Of a DNA stretch of 43,674 bases, positions 8,366-16,632 are shown one piece after another. Position 1 is the stretch's first letter. Each line of letters opens with the position of its first letter. Position numbers and translations under genes: made by a program. The DNA comes from Thermoplasmatota archaeon (lineage in GTDB: Archaea > Thermoplasmatota > Thermoplasmata > Thermoplasmatales > Thermoplasmataceae), in contig JAMCUH010000048.1 in NCBI GenBank assembly GCA_023379435.1, positions 1-43,674 on the forward strand, written 5' to 3'. The notes under the pieces are model-generated. The model worked only from the letters and a program-made list of their open reading frames with translations. It was not told where the DNA came from and made no database searches.

Positions 8366-9086
8366 AGACTGCAGGGAACATGGTGCGTTTCGCGGAGATT
8401 CCTGTCCTGTGTGCGGATCGCAGGGTAAAATACTCATGACTGAGAGGGAGGTAGATTCCGTAAGCAGGATGCTGGCTGCTATACTGAGGCATTCTCCCGA
8501 AAGATATGGCATAAGGCTGGATGAGCATGGGTGGGCCAGAATTTATTCCATAATACCGGCCATAAGGGCCGAGAGGAGGGGATATGGGTGGCTCACACCG
8601 CGACATATTGAGGCTCTCATAGCGACAGACGAGAAGAAGAGATATTCTCTTGACGGAAAGGGATACATACGTGCAAATTACGGTCATACCATACCGGTGG
8701 AGCTGGATGATCTGCCATCGGATAATATACCGGACATTCTTTACTACCAGACATCAGCTGAGGAGTATGAGATCATAAAGGAAGCTGGGATAAGTCCATC
8801 AGATAAGACATGGGTTCACCTTTCCAAAACATACAGGCAGGCTTACGTTTCCGGTCTTTTTCATATTGATGATCCAAAGATTGTGAGTGTTGATGCCAAG
8901 GGATTGCTTGAAGTAACACCTGTTTACAGGGCAACAGAAGATATTTTTGTCGTTATGGAAGTTCCAGCACAATTTGTAAGCGAATCTCCGGAGGAAGATG
9001 TCACTCTAACAGATGAAGAGAAGAGTGAAATACAGAAGGTCAAGGAGAGGCGCGAGAGACGGGCAAACAGATCCATGGGTGAATGA
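8349..9086 (+). CDS. kptA: RNA 2'-phosphotransferase (Tpt1/KptA) with N-terminal zinc-ribbon-like segment
   Basis: NAD+-dependent enzyme that removes a 2'-phosphate from an RNA splice junction in the yeast counterpart, giving ADP-ribose 1'',2''-cyclic phosphate. The KptA fold is clear: MLAAILRHSPERYGI, DEHGWARI, YIRANYGHT, WVHLSKTYRQAYVSG and PVYRATEDIFVV in the expected order. The N-terminus has C8, H11, C19 and C22, a likely zinc-binding knuckle seen in archaeal members but absent from the bacterial and yeast core. The C-terminal 35 residues are charged and helical. The ATG lies 17 bases inside prs. Archaeal RtcB ligation leaves no 2'-phosphate, so the true substrate in this organism is uncertain. 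Confidence 0.92.
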   Translation: MGYELRDCREHGAFRGDSCPVCGSQGKILMTEREVDSVSRMLAAILRHSPERYGIRLDEHGWARIYSIIPAIRAERRGYGWLTPRHIEALIATDEKKRYSLDGKGYIRANYGHTIPVELDDLPSDNIPDILYYQTSAEEYEIIKEAGISPSDKTWVHLSKTYRQAYVSGLFHIDDPKIVSVDAKGLLEVTPVYRATEDIFVVMEVPAQFVSESPEEDVTLTDEEKSEIQKVKERRERRANRSMGE

Positions 9087-9125
9087 GGATAGCAATTAGT
9101 ATATGAACAGCGCAATTACCCATGC

Positions 9126-10430
9126 ATGGATTCCAATAGAGATTTAGCTCTTAACATCAGAAAACTGGCTCAAGAACATAACGATTTCTTCAGGCAAAGC
9201 CTTACACTCATAGCATCGGAAAATATAATGAGTCCACTCGCAATGGAGATGCTTCTCACAGACTTTGGCTCCAGGTATGCCGAGGGGCTTCCAGGACACA
9301 GATATTATCAGGGAAACGCATTTGTTGACCGCCTTGAGACAATGATCATGGAGATGTCCAACAGGCTCTTTGGGTCACAGTATACTGACCCAAGGCCAAT
9401 TTCCGGAACGGTTGCAAACATTGGTATCATATATGGCCTCACGTCCCCCGGTGATATGATAACCGTACCTCCTCTTTCCGGTGGAGGACACATAAGCGCA
9501 GCCAAATTTGGGGCAGTTGGTCTTCGGGGTCTAACGTCATTCGATTATCCATTCGACGTTGAAAGCATGAATATAGACGTGGATGGGACAATAAAGCTCA
9601 TTAAGGAAAAGAAGCCAAAGGTGTCACTTTTCGGGCAGTCTGTCTTCCTTTTCCCCACTCCACTCAGGGATCTGCAGGATGCTTTTGCTGAAACCGGTAC
9701 CAAAGTATGGTACGATGCGGCACATGTTCTGGGTCTCATAGCGGGAAAGCAGTTTCAGGATCCATTGAGTGAGGGTGCAATGGTGATATCTGCCAGCACA
9801 CACAAGACATTCCCGGGGCCACAGCATGGCATCATACTTGGAAAATGCCAGGAAGACGTGTGGAAGAGGGTCCAGAGGGGGGTTTTCCCGGGAAGCGTGA
9901 GTAACCACCACCTTAACTCCATGGCCGCGCTTGGAGTTACCCTGGCGGAGGAACTTGAGTTCGGCCAAAAATATGCAGAGGATACGGTCGAGAATGCCCG
10001 CACTCTCGCACAGACTCTCGCGGAGGAGGGAATCAAGATGCTTGGGGAGAACAATGGCTACACGAAGTCACACACAATCGTTGCCGATGTAAGAGATCTT
10101 GGAGGAGGGAAAAGGTGCGCCGAAGACCTGGAGGATTCCGGAATCATTCTTAACAAGAACCTCCTCCCATGGGACACCAGCAGAGAATCTCAGAACCCGA
10201 GCGGCCTCAGGATTGGATCACAGGAACTCACAAGGATAGGCTTTGGTCCTTCTGAAATGAAGGAGGTCGGTCACCTAATCGCAGATGTCATCGTGAGGAA
10301 GAAGGATCATGGCAAGGTCAGGGAAATGGCAAGGGAGTTAAAATCAGGTTTCAGAGAAGTGAAATACTGCTTTGGCAGACATGAAGCATACAGCTACATT
10401 AAATTGTTAGATGAAGGCGCATGGGAGTAA
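9126..10430 (+). CDS. glyA: Serine hydroxymethyltransferase
   Basis: PLP enzyme that interconverts serine and glycine while passing a one-carbon unit to a pterin. The PLP lysine is K227 within SASTHKTFPGPQHG; D197 and H200 in WYDAAHVLG contact the cofactor; the N-terminal LTLIASENIMSP and GSRYAEGLPGHRYYQG segments are typical. At 434 residues it has normal archaeal length. The ATG at 9126 is preceded by a TATA-like TAGTATATGA (9098-9107) at about 24 bases, fitting a leaderless message separate from kptA. The pterin carrier in archaea varies; the MptA homologue at the end of this window suggests a folate- or methanopterin-like cofactor is made. Confidence 0.95.
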   Translation: MDSNRDLALNIRKLAQEHNDFFRQSLTLIASENIMSPLAMEMLLTDFGSRYAEGLPGHRYYQGNAFVDRLETMIMEMSNRLFGSQYTDPRPISGTVANIGIIYGLTSPGDMITVPPLSGGGHISAAKFGAVGLRGLTSFDYPFDVESMNIDVDGTIKLIKEKKPKVSLFGQSVFLFPTPLRDLQDAFAETGTKVWYDAAHVLGLIAGKQFQDPLSEGAMVISASTHKTFPGPQHGIILGKCQEDVWKRVQRGVFPGSVSNHHLNSMAALGVTLAEELEFGQKYAEDTVENARTLAQTLAEEGIKMLGENNGYTKSHTIVADVRDLGGGKRCAEDLEDSGIILNKNLLPWDTSRESQNPSGLRIGSQELTRIGFGPSEMKEVGHLIADVIVRKKDHGKVREMARELKSGFREVKYCFGRHEAYSYIKLLDEGAWE

Positions 10431-10855
10431 TGGAAAAGGTACAGTGCATAGTGTATCGTATAAACGGGGGCAATGTGGAAATTCTCCTCCTTAAGACAAT
10501 ACCAGGAAGGGGAGGATTCTGGCAGTCAGTGACGGGAAAGGTTGAACCTGGTGAATCACTATGTGACGCTGCAAGGCGTGAACTTCATGAAGAGACCGGT
10601 ATAGACACCCATGGGAATGGATGCAGAGAAATCTTCTCCTTCAGTTTTTCTAAAAATAGAAACGAATACCATGAGCATGTGTTCGTCTTCAAAGTTGATA
10701 CTGAACAGGCAATAGATCTCAGCGGGAACGTTTATCCGGAACATGTGGGATATAAATGGTTCGAAGCGGAAGATGCGCTGAGGCTACTGAGATTCAAGGA
10801 AGAAAAGGAAGCACTTGAACAGGCACTGCTGGAAATATCGAAGCAACAGTGTTAA
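10421..10855 (+). CDS. Nudix hydrolase (dATP pyrophosphohydrolase-like)
   Basis: Hydrolyses a nucleoside diphosphate linked to another group, probably a house-cleaning or (d)NTP pyrophosphatase. The Nudix box is complete: GKVEPGESLCDAARRE followed directly by LHEETGI, fitting GX5EX7REUXEEXGU. The 144-residue length and the start QCIVYRINGG resemble NudB-type dATP/dihydroneopterin triphosphate pyrophosphatases; exact substrate cannot be read from sequence. The frame overlaps the glyA stop by 10 bases; a second ATG at 10430 shares a base with that stop (TAATG). Either start implies translational coupling with glyA. If the substrate is a pterin triphosphate, it would fit with SHMT and MptA, but that is only inference. 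Confidence 0.9.
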   Translation: MGVMEKVQCIVYRINGGNVEILLLKTIPGRGGFWQSVTGKVEPGESLCDAARRELHEETGIDTHGNGCREIFSFSFSKNRNEYHEHVFVFKVDTEQAIDLSGNVYPEHVGYKWFEAEDALRLLRFKEEKEALEQALLEISKQQC

Positions 10856-10859
10856 TGGA

Positions 10860-11912
10860 TCAGTTCTCACGCTTGATGAGGTAATCGGCCATGTCCCCAA
10901 GGAAACTCTTTATCTCCACATTACCGTCAACGTTATCCAGGTACTTCTTCCCCCTCTCCACCAGATCCCTTGATATCTTGATGGAAAAATCAAGTGATCC
11001 TGTATCGGAAACAATCTTCTTTACCCTTTCAAAATCCTCATCGGAAATGCTACCCTTTCCGAGCCTCGATGCAATGAATTTTCTATCGGCATCTGATGAT
11101 CTTTCCATTGCCTTGAGGATCAGGAGGGTTTTCTTTCCCTCGTTCATGTCGGTCTTCGGTGACTTGCCGATGGTTTTCTCTGACCCATAAAGGCCAAGAA
11201 TATCGTCCTGTATCTGGAAAGCAACGCCTATGAGGGAACCAAAATAGTTCAGGTCATTGATATGGCTGATATTGCCGCTCAGTATGGTTCCAATCTTCAA
11301 CGGCCCGGATACCGTGTAGTTTGCAGTTTTGAGAAGATGCGTCCTCATGAGATCAGATTCGGCAAACTCTGAATTTATGGATGAGTACAGATCAAGAAGC
11401 TGTCCCTCACCGGTCATTTCAAAAACCTTTGAAAGCTCGTAGTTGGCTGCCCTGAGTCTGTCCGGGGGAAAACCAGAGCTGAGAAGTGTTTCATGACAGT
11501 AACTTTCCGCCAGGTCAGATGCGACTATGGCAATATTCTCAGCAAGCCTTTTGTCATGGGACAGGCCACTGAGTAACCTTTCCGTTACTGCCACATGAAA
11601 GCTCGGTTTCCCCCTTCTCAGGTCACTCTGATCCATGACGTCATCCTGAATGAGAAAATAACTCTGTGATATCTCCATTGAAATGGATGCCTTTACAATC
11701 TTCTCATCATGAGGTGAGAATAGATCGTGACCGGCTATTACCAGAACCGGCCTGACCCTCTTCCCCCCTCCAAGTGTGAATTCTCCAAGGAGCTCCACAA
11801 CCTTTCTGATGAAATCGTCTGTCTTCTCACCTATCTTCTTTGTGAAGAATGAGGAAAGCTCGCTGTCAATCTCATTTCTCCAGTTTGCCATCCTCTCTGT
11901 GAATGTATACAT
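10860..11912 (-). CDS. Polyprenyl diphosphate synthase (geranylgeranyl/farnesyl type)
   Basis: trans-Prenyltransferase that condenses isopentenyl diphosphate onto allylic diphosphates; in archaea it provides C20 chains for ether lipids. The first aspartate-rich motif is QDDVMDQSDLRRGKPS and the second is FQIQDDILGLYG, with GGGKRVRP near the front and the KTDMNEGKKT loop after it. The open frame extends to an ATG at 11975 that overlaps the upstream stop (TAATG), giving 371 residues, but the first 21 residues look unlike the family. I prefer the ATG at 11912 (350 residues), which lies about 29 bases after a TATA-like ATATTAAA on this strand. Product chain length is not certain. Confidence 0.92.
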   Translation of the reverse strand: MYTFTERMANWRNEIDSELSSFFTKKIGEKTDDFIRKVVELLGEFTLGGGKRVRPVLVIAGHDLFSPHDEKIVKASISMEISQSYFLIQDDVMDQSDLRRGKPSFHVAVTERLLSGLSHDKRLAENIAIVASDLAESYCHETLLSSGFPPDRLRAANYELSKVFEMTGEGQLLDLYSSINSEFAESDLMRTHLLKTANYTVSGPLKIGTILSGNISHINDLNYFGSLIGVAFQIQDDILGLYGSEKTIGKSPKTDMNEGKKTLLILKAMERSSDADRKFIASRLGKGSISDEDFERVKKIVSDTGSLDFSIKISRDLVERGKKYLDNVDGNVEIKSFLGDMADYLIKREN

Positions 11913-11974
11913 GCACTGACATGAGAGCATTTTTGTTTTTAATATTTCCAGATCGTGATTGCATGTTAATTCCA

Positions 11975-12961
11975 TTAAAGGGTGATGTGGAACACAACAT
12001 GGATCACGTCACCAAGTCCGAAGGTAGCCAGTGCTACCATCACCGAAAGGACTGCCGATCTCAGCGCGGCCCTTCTGATGTTTGTATTTGTGGAAAGGGC
12101 AACAATGGAGTTAACAAAAGCCTGGAAAAGGCCAACCAGTATTATTGAGGTCACAAACGCTTCGAACTTGCCCACAATGAGGTAAGGAATGATGGGGATA
12201 CTTGAGCCGAGGAGATAAGCTCCTGCAGTTGTGGATGCAGTTTTCCTTGATTCACCCCTTATCTGCTCCATGGCATCTTTCTGTTTCTCATCAGGATTAA
12301 ACAGAGATCTTCTTTCGATTTCGGCAATCTGATATTCCGTCTTGCTCTTGTTTGACAGATATGCACCAAGAGCCATACTCATTGCACCGCTCACGGCTAT
12401 TACAAGGCCACCAAGTGCAACGTATAAGCCGCTGAGAAATATTGCTGCAAGACCGGAAATGGATCCAAGCACTTCCACCAGACCATCGCTTATTCCGTAT
12501 ATTATGTCCTGGTTTCTCCGGATCATATCCTCATTTTTTGATATGTGTGTTGCGAAAACCTCCTCATGCTCAATCTCGTCCTTGAGGATCGACCTGACAT
12601 TCTCCTTTACTTCATCATCCTCATTATGATCATCGAGAAATTTTCTGTAAGACTTTATGGCCCTTATCTCCCCATGTTCAAGGAGTCTGACAGTAAGGAA
12701 TACTCCAAGAAATCTCAGGACGAAAAGGAGGGAAAAAATCTTAAGGGAACTATGCCTGACCCTTGCCGGGTTGTATCCGCTATCAGAAAGGAGCTGTTTC
12801 CAGAAGTTTGAATGCCTTTCCTCAATCTTCGAAAGTCTGATGAGATTGTTTCTGAAATCACCGGGTTCAATGCGGGAAGCAAGTTTTGCGTAAAAGTCCC
12901 TGTCCGTTATCTCATCACGGTAGAATTCCAGCATCTCCTGTCTGCTCGGCTTTGCTGTCAA
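11975..12961 (-). CDS. Ferritin-like domain fused to VIT1/CCC1 iron/manganese transporter (MbfA-like)
   Basis: Membrane protein that probably exports or stores Fe2+ or Mn2+. Residues 8-140 form a rubrerythrin-like four-helix diiron domain with E17, E47xxH50 and E129xxH132. Residues 150-328 match the VIT1/CCC1 family, with about five membrane helices, the starting segment DIIYGISDGLVEVLGSISGL and the loop rich in Glu/Lys before the last helices. This order is that of bacterial membrane-bound ferritin (MbfA), which protects against iron overload and peroxide. The start is TTG, placed 25 bases after ATTTTAAA on the minus strand, so a leaderless non-ATG start is likely; ATG at 12934 is the alternative. 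Confidence 0.88.
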   Translation of the reverse strand: MTAKPSRQEMLEFYRDEITDRDFYAKLASRIEPGDFRNNLIRLSKIEERHSNFWKQLLSDSGYNPARVRHSSLKIFSLLFVLRFLGVFLTVRLLEHGEIRAIKSYRKFLDDHNEDDEVKENVRSILKDEIEHEEVFATHISKNEDMIRRNQDIIYGISDGLVEVLGSISGLAAIFLSGLYVALGGLVIAVSGAMSMALGAYLSNKSKTEYQIAEIERRSLFNPDEKQKDAMEQIRGESRKTASTTAGAYLLGSSIPIIPYLIVGKFEAFVTSIILVGLFQAFVNSIVALSTNTNIRRAALRSAVLSVMVALATFGLGDVIHVVFHITL

Positions 12962-12982
12962 CCAGCCTTCATATTAAATGTG

Positions 12983-12990
12983 TTTAAAAT
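12983..12990 (-). promoter_or_regulatory. TATA box of the ferritin-like/VIT1 gene
   Basis: Minus-strand ATTTTAAA is centred about 25 bases before the TTG start at 12961, supporting that unusual start codon. Confidence 0.5.
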
Positions 12991-13050
12991 CTTTACACTT
13001 TTTATGACGAATTTCGTAATAATGTTACGGTTTACATATGGATAAATATA

Positions 13051-13060
13051 TATTAATATT
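13051..13060 (+). promoter_or_regulatory. TATA box of the class III aminotransferase
   Basis: TATTAATATT is centred 27 bases before the ATG at 13083. The AT-rich stretch AAATATATA just upstream (13044-13052) is an alternative box. Confidence 0.5.
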
Positions 13061-13082
13061 GCACATTATTAGATTGATACTT

Positions 13083-14444
13083 ATGATAGAGAACAGAGGA
13101 AAGGGATCCTATAAGGCAATTAACATTAAGGTGGAGCCTCCGGGCCCAAGGGCAAAAGAGATCATTGAAAGGGATGAGAAATACCTTGTGAGGACAACGA
13201 AATCCCTTCCTGTGGTTGGCTACAGGGGAAAGGGCGTATTCGTGGAGGATGTGGACGGTAACGTTTTCCTTGATTTCTCATCTGGCATAAGTGTTACGAA
13301 TGTCGGTCATGTTAATGAAAGAATAAGGGATGCTGTTGAGAAACAGCTGGACAGGCTGTGGCATTTCGCAGGGACTGATTATTATTACAGGGAGCAGGTG
13401 GATGCAGCCCAGGCTCTTACCGAAATAACGCCGGGAAAATTCGCAAAGAAGGTGTTCTTTTCCAACAGCGGCACTGAGGCAAACGAAGCTGCAATAAAGA
13501 TAGCAAAGGCCCATGCCGGGAAGCAGCAATTCATCGGTTTCATCGGCGGTTTTCATGGAAGGAGCCAGGGCTCCCTTTCGTTCACAGCTTCCAAATCGCT
13601 TTACAAGAAGGGGTTTTTCCCGACCATGCCGGGAGTGGAACATGCACCGTTTCCTGATCCATACAGGAATCCCTTCGGGATCGACGGTTACGAAAATCCG
13701 GACGAACTGGTTGAGGCAGTCATGGGATACATTGAGGATTACATGTTCAAAATGTATGTACCACCTGAGAATGTTGCTGCCTTCATGGTGGAGCCCATAC
13801 AGGGAGAGGGAGGATATATAGTTCCGCCAAAGTCATTTCACAAGAAACTCATGAAGCTGGCTGCTGACAATGATATTCTGGTCATAATGGACGAGGTTCA
13901 GAGCGGCTTTGGAAGAACCGGGAAATTCTTTGCTTCCGAGCATTTCGGAGTGGAACCAGAGATCATTTCACTGGCCAAGGCCATAGCTTCCGGTATTCCC
14001 ATGGGCGCAACTGTTATAAGGGACAGACTGAATTTCGCTGCGTCTGGAATGCATTCAAACACCTTTGGGGGCAATCTTGTGGCATCGGCTGCCTGTGTGG
14101 AAACCATCAGGGTTATGAAGGAGGATAAGCTTGTTGAGAATTCAGCCAGGGTGGGATCTTACTTCAGGAAGAGGCTTGAGGAACTAAAGGAGAAGCATGA
14201 TGCCATAGGTGACGTGAGGGGACTCGGTCTGATGCTTGCCATTGATTTTGTGACAGACAGAAGAAAGAAAACTCCTGCAGTTAAACTCAGGGACCAGATT
14301 GAGATGTCTCTTTTCAAGAAAGGCCTTTTAACGCTTTCCACAGGAGTTAGTTCCATAAGGCTGATCCCACCGCTCATTGTTACCGAAGAACAGATAGACA
14401 TGGGAATAGAGGTCATAGATGCGGCCATAGGGGAATCACTCTGA
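13083..14444 (+). CDS. Class III PLP aminotransferase (4-aminobutyrate/ornithine type or amino-acid racemase)
   Basis: Cytosolic PLP enzyme of the GabT/ArgD family. Recognisable marks include FLDFSSGISVTNVGH, the cofactor segment NSGTEANEAAIKIAKA, GFHGRSQGSL, EPIQGEGGYIVPP, DEVQSGFGRTG, and the PLP lysine in SLAKAIASGIPMGA. The N-terminal GPRAKEIIERDEKYL is characteristic of an archaeal subgroup that includes enzymes annotated as 4-aminobutyrate aminotransferase, some of which in Thermococcales proved to be amino-acid racemases. So the reaction is open. An upstream ATG (13038) would add 15 hydrophobic residues that overlap the TATA boxes; ATG 13083 is preferred. The 3' end overlaps the convergent hjc gene by 9 bases. 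Confidence 0.93.
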   Translation: MIENRGKGSYKAINIKVEPPGPRAKEIIERDEKYLVRTTKSLPVVGYRGKGVFVEDVDGNVFLDFSSGISVTNVGHVNERIRDAVEKQLDRLWHFAGTDYYYREQVDAAQALTEITPGKFAKKVFFSNSGTEANEAAIKIAKAHAGKQQFIGFIGGFHGRSQGSLSFTASKSLYKKGFFPTMPGVEHAPFPDPYRNPFGIDGYENPDELVEAVMGYIEDYMFKMYVPPENVAAFMVEPIQGEGGYIVPPKSFHKKLMKLAADNDILVIMDEVQSGFGRTGKFFASEHFGVEPEIISLAKAIASGIPMGATVIRDRLNFAASGMHSNTFGGNLVASAACVETIRVMKEDKLVENSARVGSYFRKRLEELKEKHDAIGDVRGLGLMLAIDFVTDRRKKTPAVKLRDQIEMSLFKKGLLTLSTGVSSIRLIPPLIVTEEQIDMGIEVIDAAIGESL

Positions 14445-14954
14445 GTTCCCGTTAACGTATTTAAAAAACTTTATGAGGGGAAGACCCTCCTCCCATTTTA
14501 TCATGTAATTTTTGCTTTTTGTCACAGAAACCTTGGGTAGGATATCATAGAGAAGAAGATGCTTTCCCTTTGGCTTTCCAGGCATTGAAAAGAGTCTCCA
14601 CGCATCCTGCTTTGCACCCTTCAGCCTAAATGCATATGTGAGAAAAAGACCGGCTTCCTTGCACATGCTGCTCAGGCGGTCTGCCTGCTCCTGCCTCTTT
14701 CCTGAGGCTTCAGAGAATGTCAGCGGGCTTTTCACCGAAGATTTTACCTCTATTATCAGCGAGTAGTCATGACGCAGTGCTATGATGTCTGCTCCCTGGG
14801 AACCAGCAGATCTTGTGACAAAAAATGGCCTAGAGATGATGCCCATTCCAATGTACCTGTCATCCGGTGAAAGTCTCTTCACGTACTTCATGACGCTCTC
14901 CTTTTTTCCGGAGAGGATGGAGGCGATCTCCCTCTCATATACGCTGCCGTTCAC
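14436..14954 (-). CDS. hjc: Holliday junction resolvase Hjc
   Basis: Archaeal nuclease that cuts four-way DNA junctions during recombination and repair. The PD-(D/E)XK core is clear: early YERE (6-9), then RSAGSQGADIIAL (48-60) with catalytic D56, and IIEVKSS (67-73) with E69 and K71. The protein is 172 residues, longer than the usual 120-145: there is an insertion before the RSAGS motif and a C-terminal extension containing KNYMIKWEEGLPLIKFF. It is convergent with, and overlaps, the aminotransferase. The ATG at 14954 is the only sensible start. Confidence 0.9.
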   Translation of the reverse strand: MNGSVYEREIASILSGKKESVMKYVKRLSPDDRYIGMGIISRPFFVTRSAGSQGADIIALRHDYSLIIEVKSSVKSPLTFSEASGKRQEQADRLSSMCKEAGLFLTYAFRLKGAKQDAWRLFSMPGKPKGKHLLLYDILPKVSVTKSKNYMIKWEEGLPLIKFFKYVNGNSE

Positions 14955-15263
14955 TGATATCCATAACCATAAGCGGCAGTGAGATATTTATTCTTGTGTT
15001 GATAACACCGTAAACAAACCTATTCTGAAGAATTTGAGGAATCACTTCTATTGAATGTTGAACCTTTTCTTTCAATCAATTCTCAAAACAGGCAGGAGAC
15101 ACTGCTTTCACGAACTGTCCCATAAAGGGAAAAAATATGCAAGAATTCGTTTCTGAACATTTTGACTCAAAACTGAAAATCTTTCTTTCGTAATTTCAAT
15201 TATATTCGGCCGGAAGAGAACGATGGTGATTAGGTTCCTGTGCATCAAGAAACAGTCAGGTAT
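14955..15263. other. Intergenic interval without recognisable feature
   Basis: About 310 bases upstream of hjc and downstream of the minus-strand membrane-protein gene. It has stops in all frames, no tRNA-like fold and no repeat I can see. The hjc promoter should lie in its left end. Confidence 0.5.
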
Positions 15264-16526
15264 TCAACGTAAAGTCTCTGCAGCGCTCTTCCCACGCGTA
15301 ATGCCCGAACGATCCAGCGGAACGGCGATCATATATATCAGGATTACGGCAATGCAAAGGGCAGTTGCGACAGAAAGGTAGAAAAAGGCCCTGTTAAACT
15401 GGAGCAAACTTGCAGATATCGGAAAACGAGGTATGGAGGTTATATCTGTCAGTGCTGAAAAGGCGGTCCATGCAGCAATGAATATGGACAGAAAGGTGTA
15501 GACCCTTTCGGAGCAAAAACTATAGGATAGCAGCAGAAGCGATGCCGCCATGAGATAAAACTGAAGGATGGTTATCACATACACAGGTGTTCCTGCACTC
15601 AACAAGATAGCTGGAGGATTCACTGAACTCCCGGGGCCAAAGAAAACAGAAGCATGAGACATGAAGCCAGCAGCCAGAACGTAAATGGGCCATATAATGA
15701 CACTTAAAAGGAAGGTGAAAGATCCGATCAGTAATCTCTTGTTCAATTTTGAAGGTCCAGCTATGGAGAAATAGATAAGCACCATGGAAACAGCCATGAC
15801 AGCTATGAAAATTGAGCTGAAGTAAGAGATCCACTGGGTTCTGAGAAAATTTAGAGGTTCAAGCACAACTGTGAGATAGTAGGGCAATCCTCTCTGGAAT
15901 AATAATCCAGAATAAAGAATGTAAAGTGTTTCCTGAAAAATAAAGAGTGCCGCAAGGAGGCCGAAGGTTATGCCTGATAGCAGGGAGTTACGCTGAACCT
16001 GTGATGGTTCAGGTCTGGCTTCCTCATTACTCCTCACGTTCCACTCACTCTTTACGATTCCAACAACGGCAAAACCAAAGGTTTCCCCCTTTGACTCCCT
16101 TATCCACAAATCGTTGAAAAGTTTCTGCATGGTGAGCGGATTACATCTGGCTCCCGGATTCCATGCGGCATTGATGACCAATACACAACCGGCAGGTATT
16201 TCGCTCATTTTTAAATACACGAAAGAACCGGAACCGATCTTCTCGCAGGACGGGATTGCAACCTTATAGCCCCTAATGATGATGTCTGTTGAAATGGATT
16301 TTAACACATCATAAGCGCTGCTTTCATCATCAATCTTTGTGGAGAATATCCTGCTCTCTCCACCGTTGTTTCTACCTGATATCTGCTGGTAAAATGTATC
16401 GGGAAGTGATGCTCTGGCGTTCTCTATTTTATTCGGCTGTCTTTCGCCAAGGAATTCGAAAAGACCGGAAACACTGTCAATAAGGGCAAACAACTGATCC
16501 TCATTGGCAGAAATATCCGGCGGCAA
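15264..16526 (-). CDS. Polytopic membrane protein of unknown function
   Basis: I do not recognise this 420-residue protein. The first 185 residues look soluble and mixed alpha/beta, ending in a polar linker (SNEEARPEPSQVQRN). Then come about six membrane helices: around 190-210, 235-255, 265-285, 300-325, 335-350 and 375-400. No catalytic motif is apparent; the protein ends with a short basic tail. The frame starts with TTG at 16526, and no ATG occurs before the soluble domain is well under way, so the start is uncertain. An AGGA directly before TTG is too close to be a good ribosome site. The neighbouring asparagine synthetase is on the same strand about 100 bases upstream, which need not mean a shared role. 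Confidence 0.75.
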   Translation of the reverse strand: MPPDISANEDQLFALIDSVSGLFEFLGERQPNKIENARASLPDTFYQQISGRNNGGESRIFSTKIDDESSAYDVLKSISTDIIIRGYKVAIPSCEKIGSGSFVYLKMSEIPAGCVLVINAAWNPGARCNPLTMQKLFNDLWIRESKGETFGFAVVGIVKSEWNVRSNEEARPEPSQVQRNSLLSGITFGLLAALFIFQETLYILYSGLLFQRGLPYYLTVVLEPLNFLRTQWISYFSSIFIAVMAVSMVLIYFSIAGPSKLNKRLLIGSFTFLLSVIIWPIYVLAAGFMSHASVFFGPGSSVNPPAILLSAGTPVYVITILQFYLMAASLLLLSYSFCSERVYTFLSIFIAAWTAFSALTDITSIPRFPISASLLQFNRAFFYLSVATALCIAVILIYMIAVPLDRSGITRGKSAAETLR

Positions 16527-16632
16527 TCCTTAACACCAACCCGCCAACTTATTGGAAAATGGTATTTAACTGTTGGTCAGATCACACCGCAATTTTCGCC
16601 AAATCCCCCATCAAATCTCTCTTTCAAAAGAC

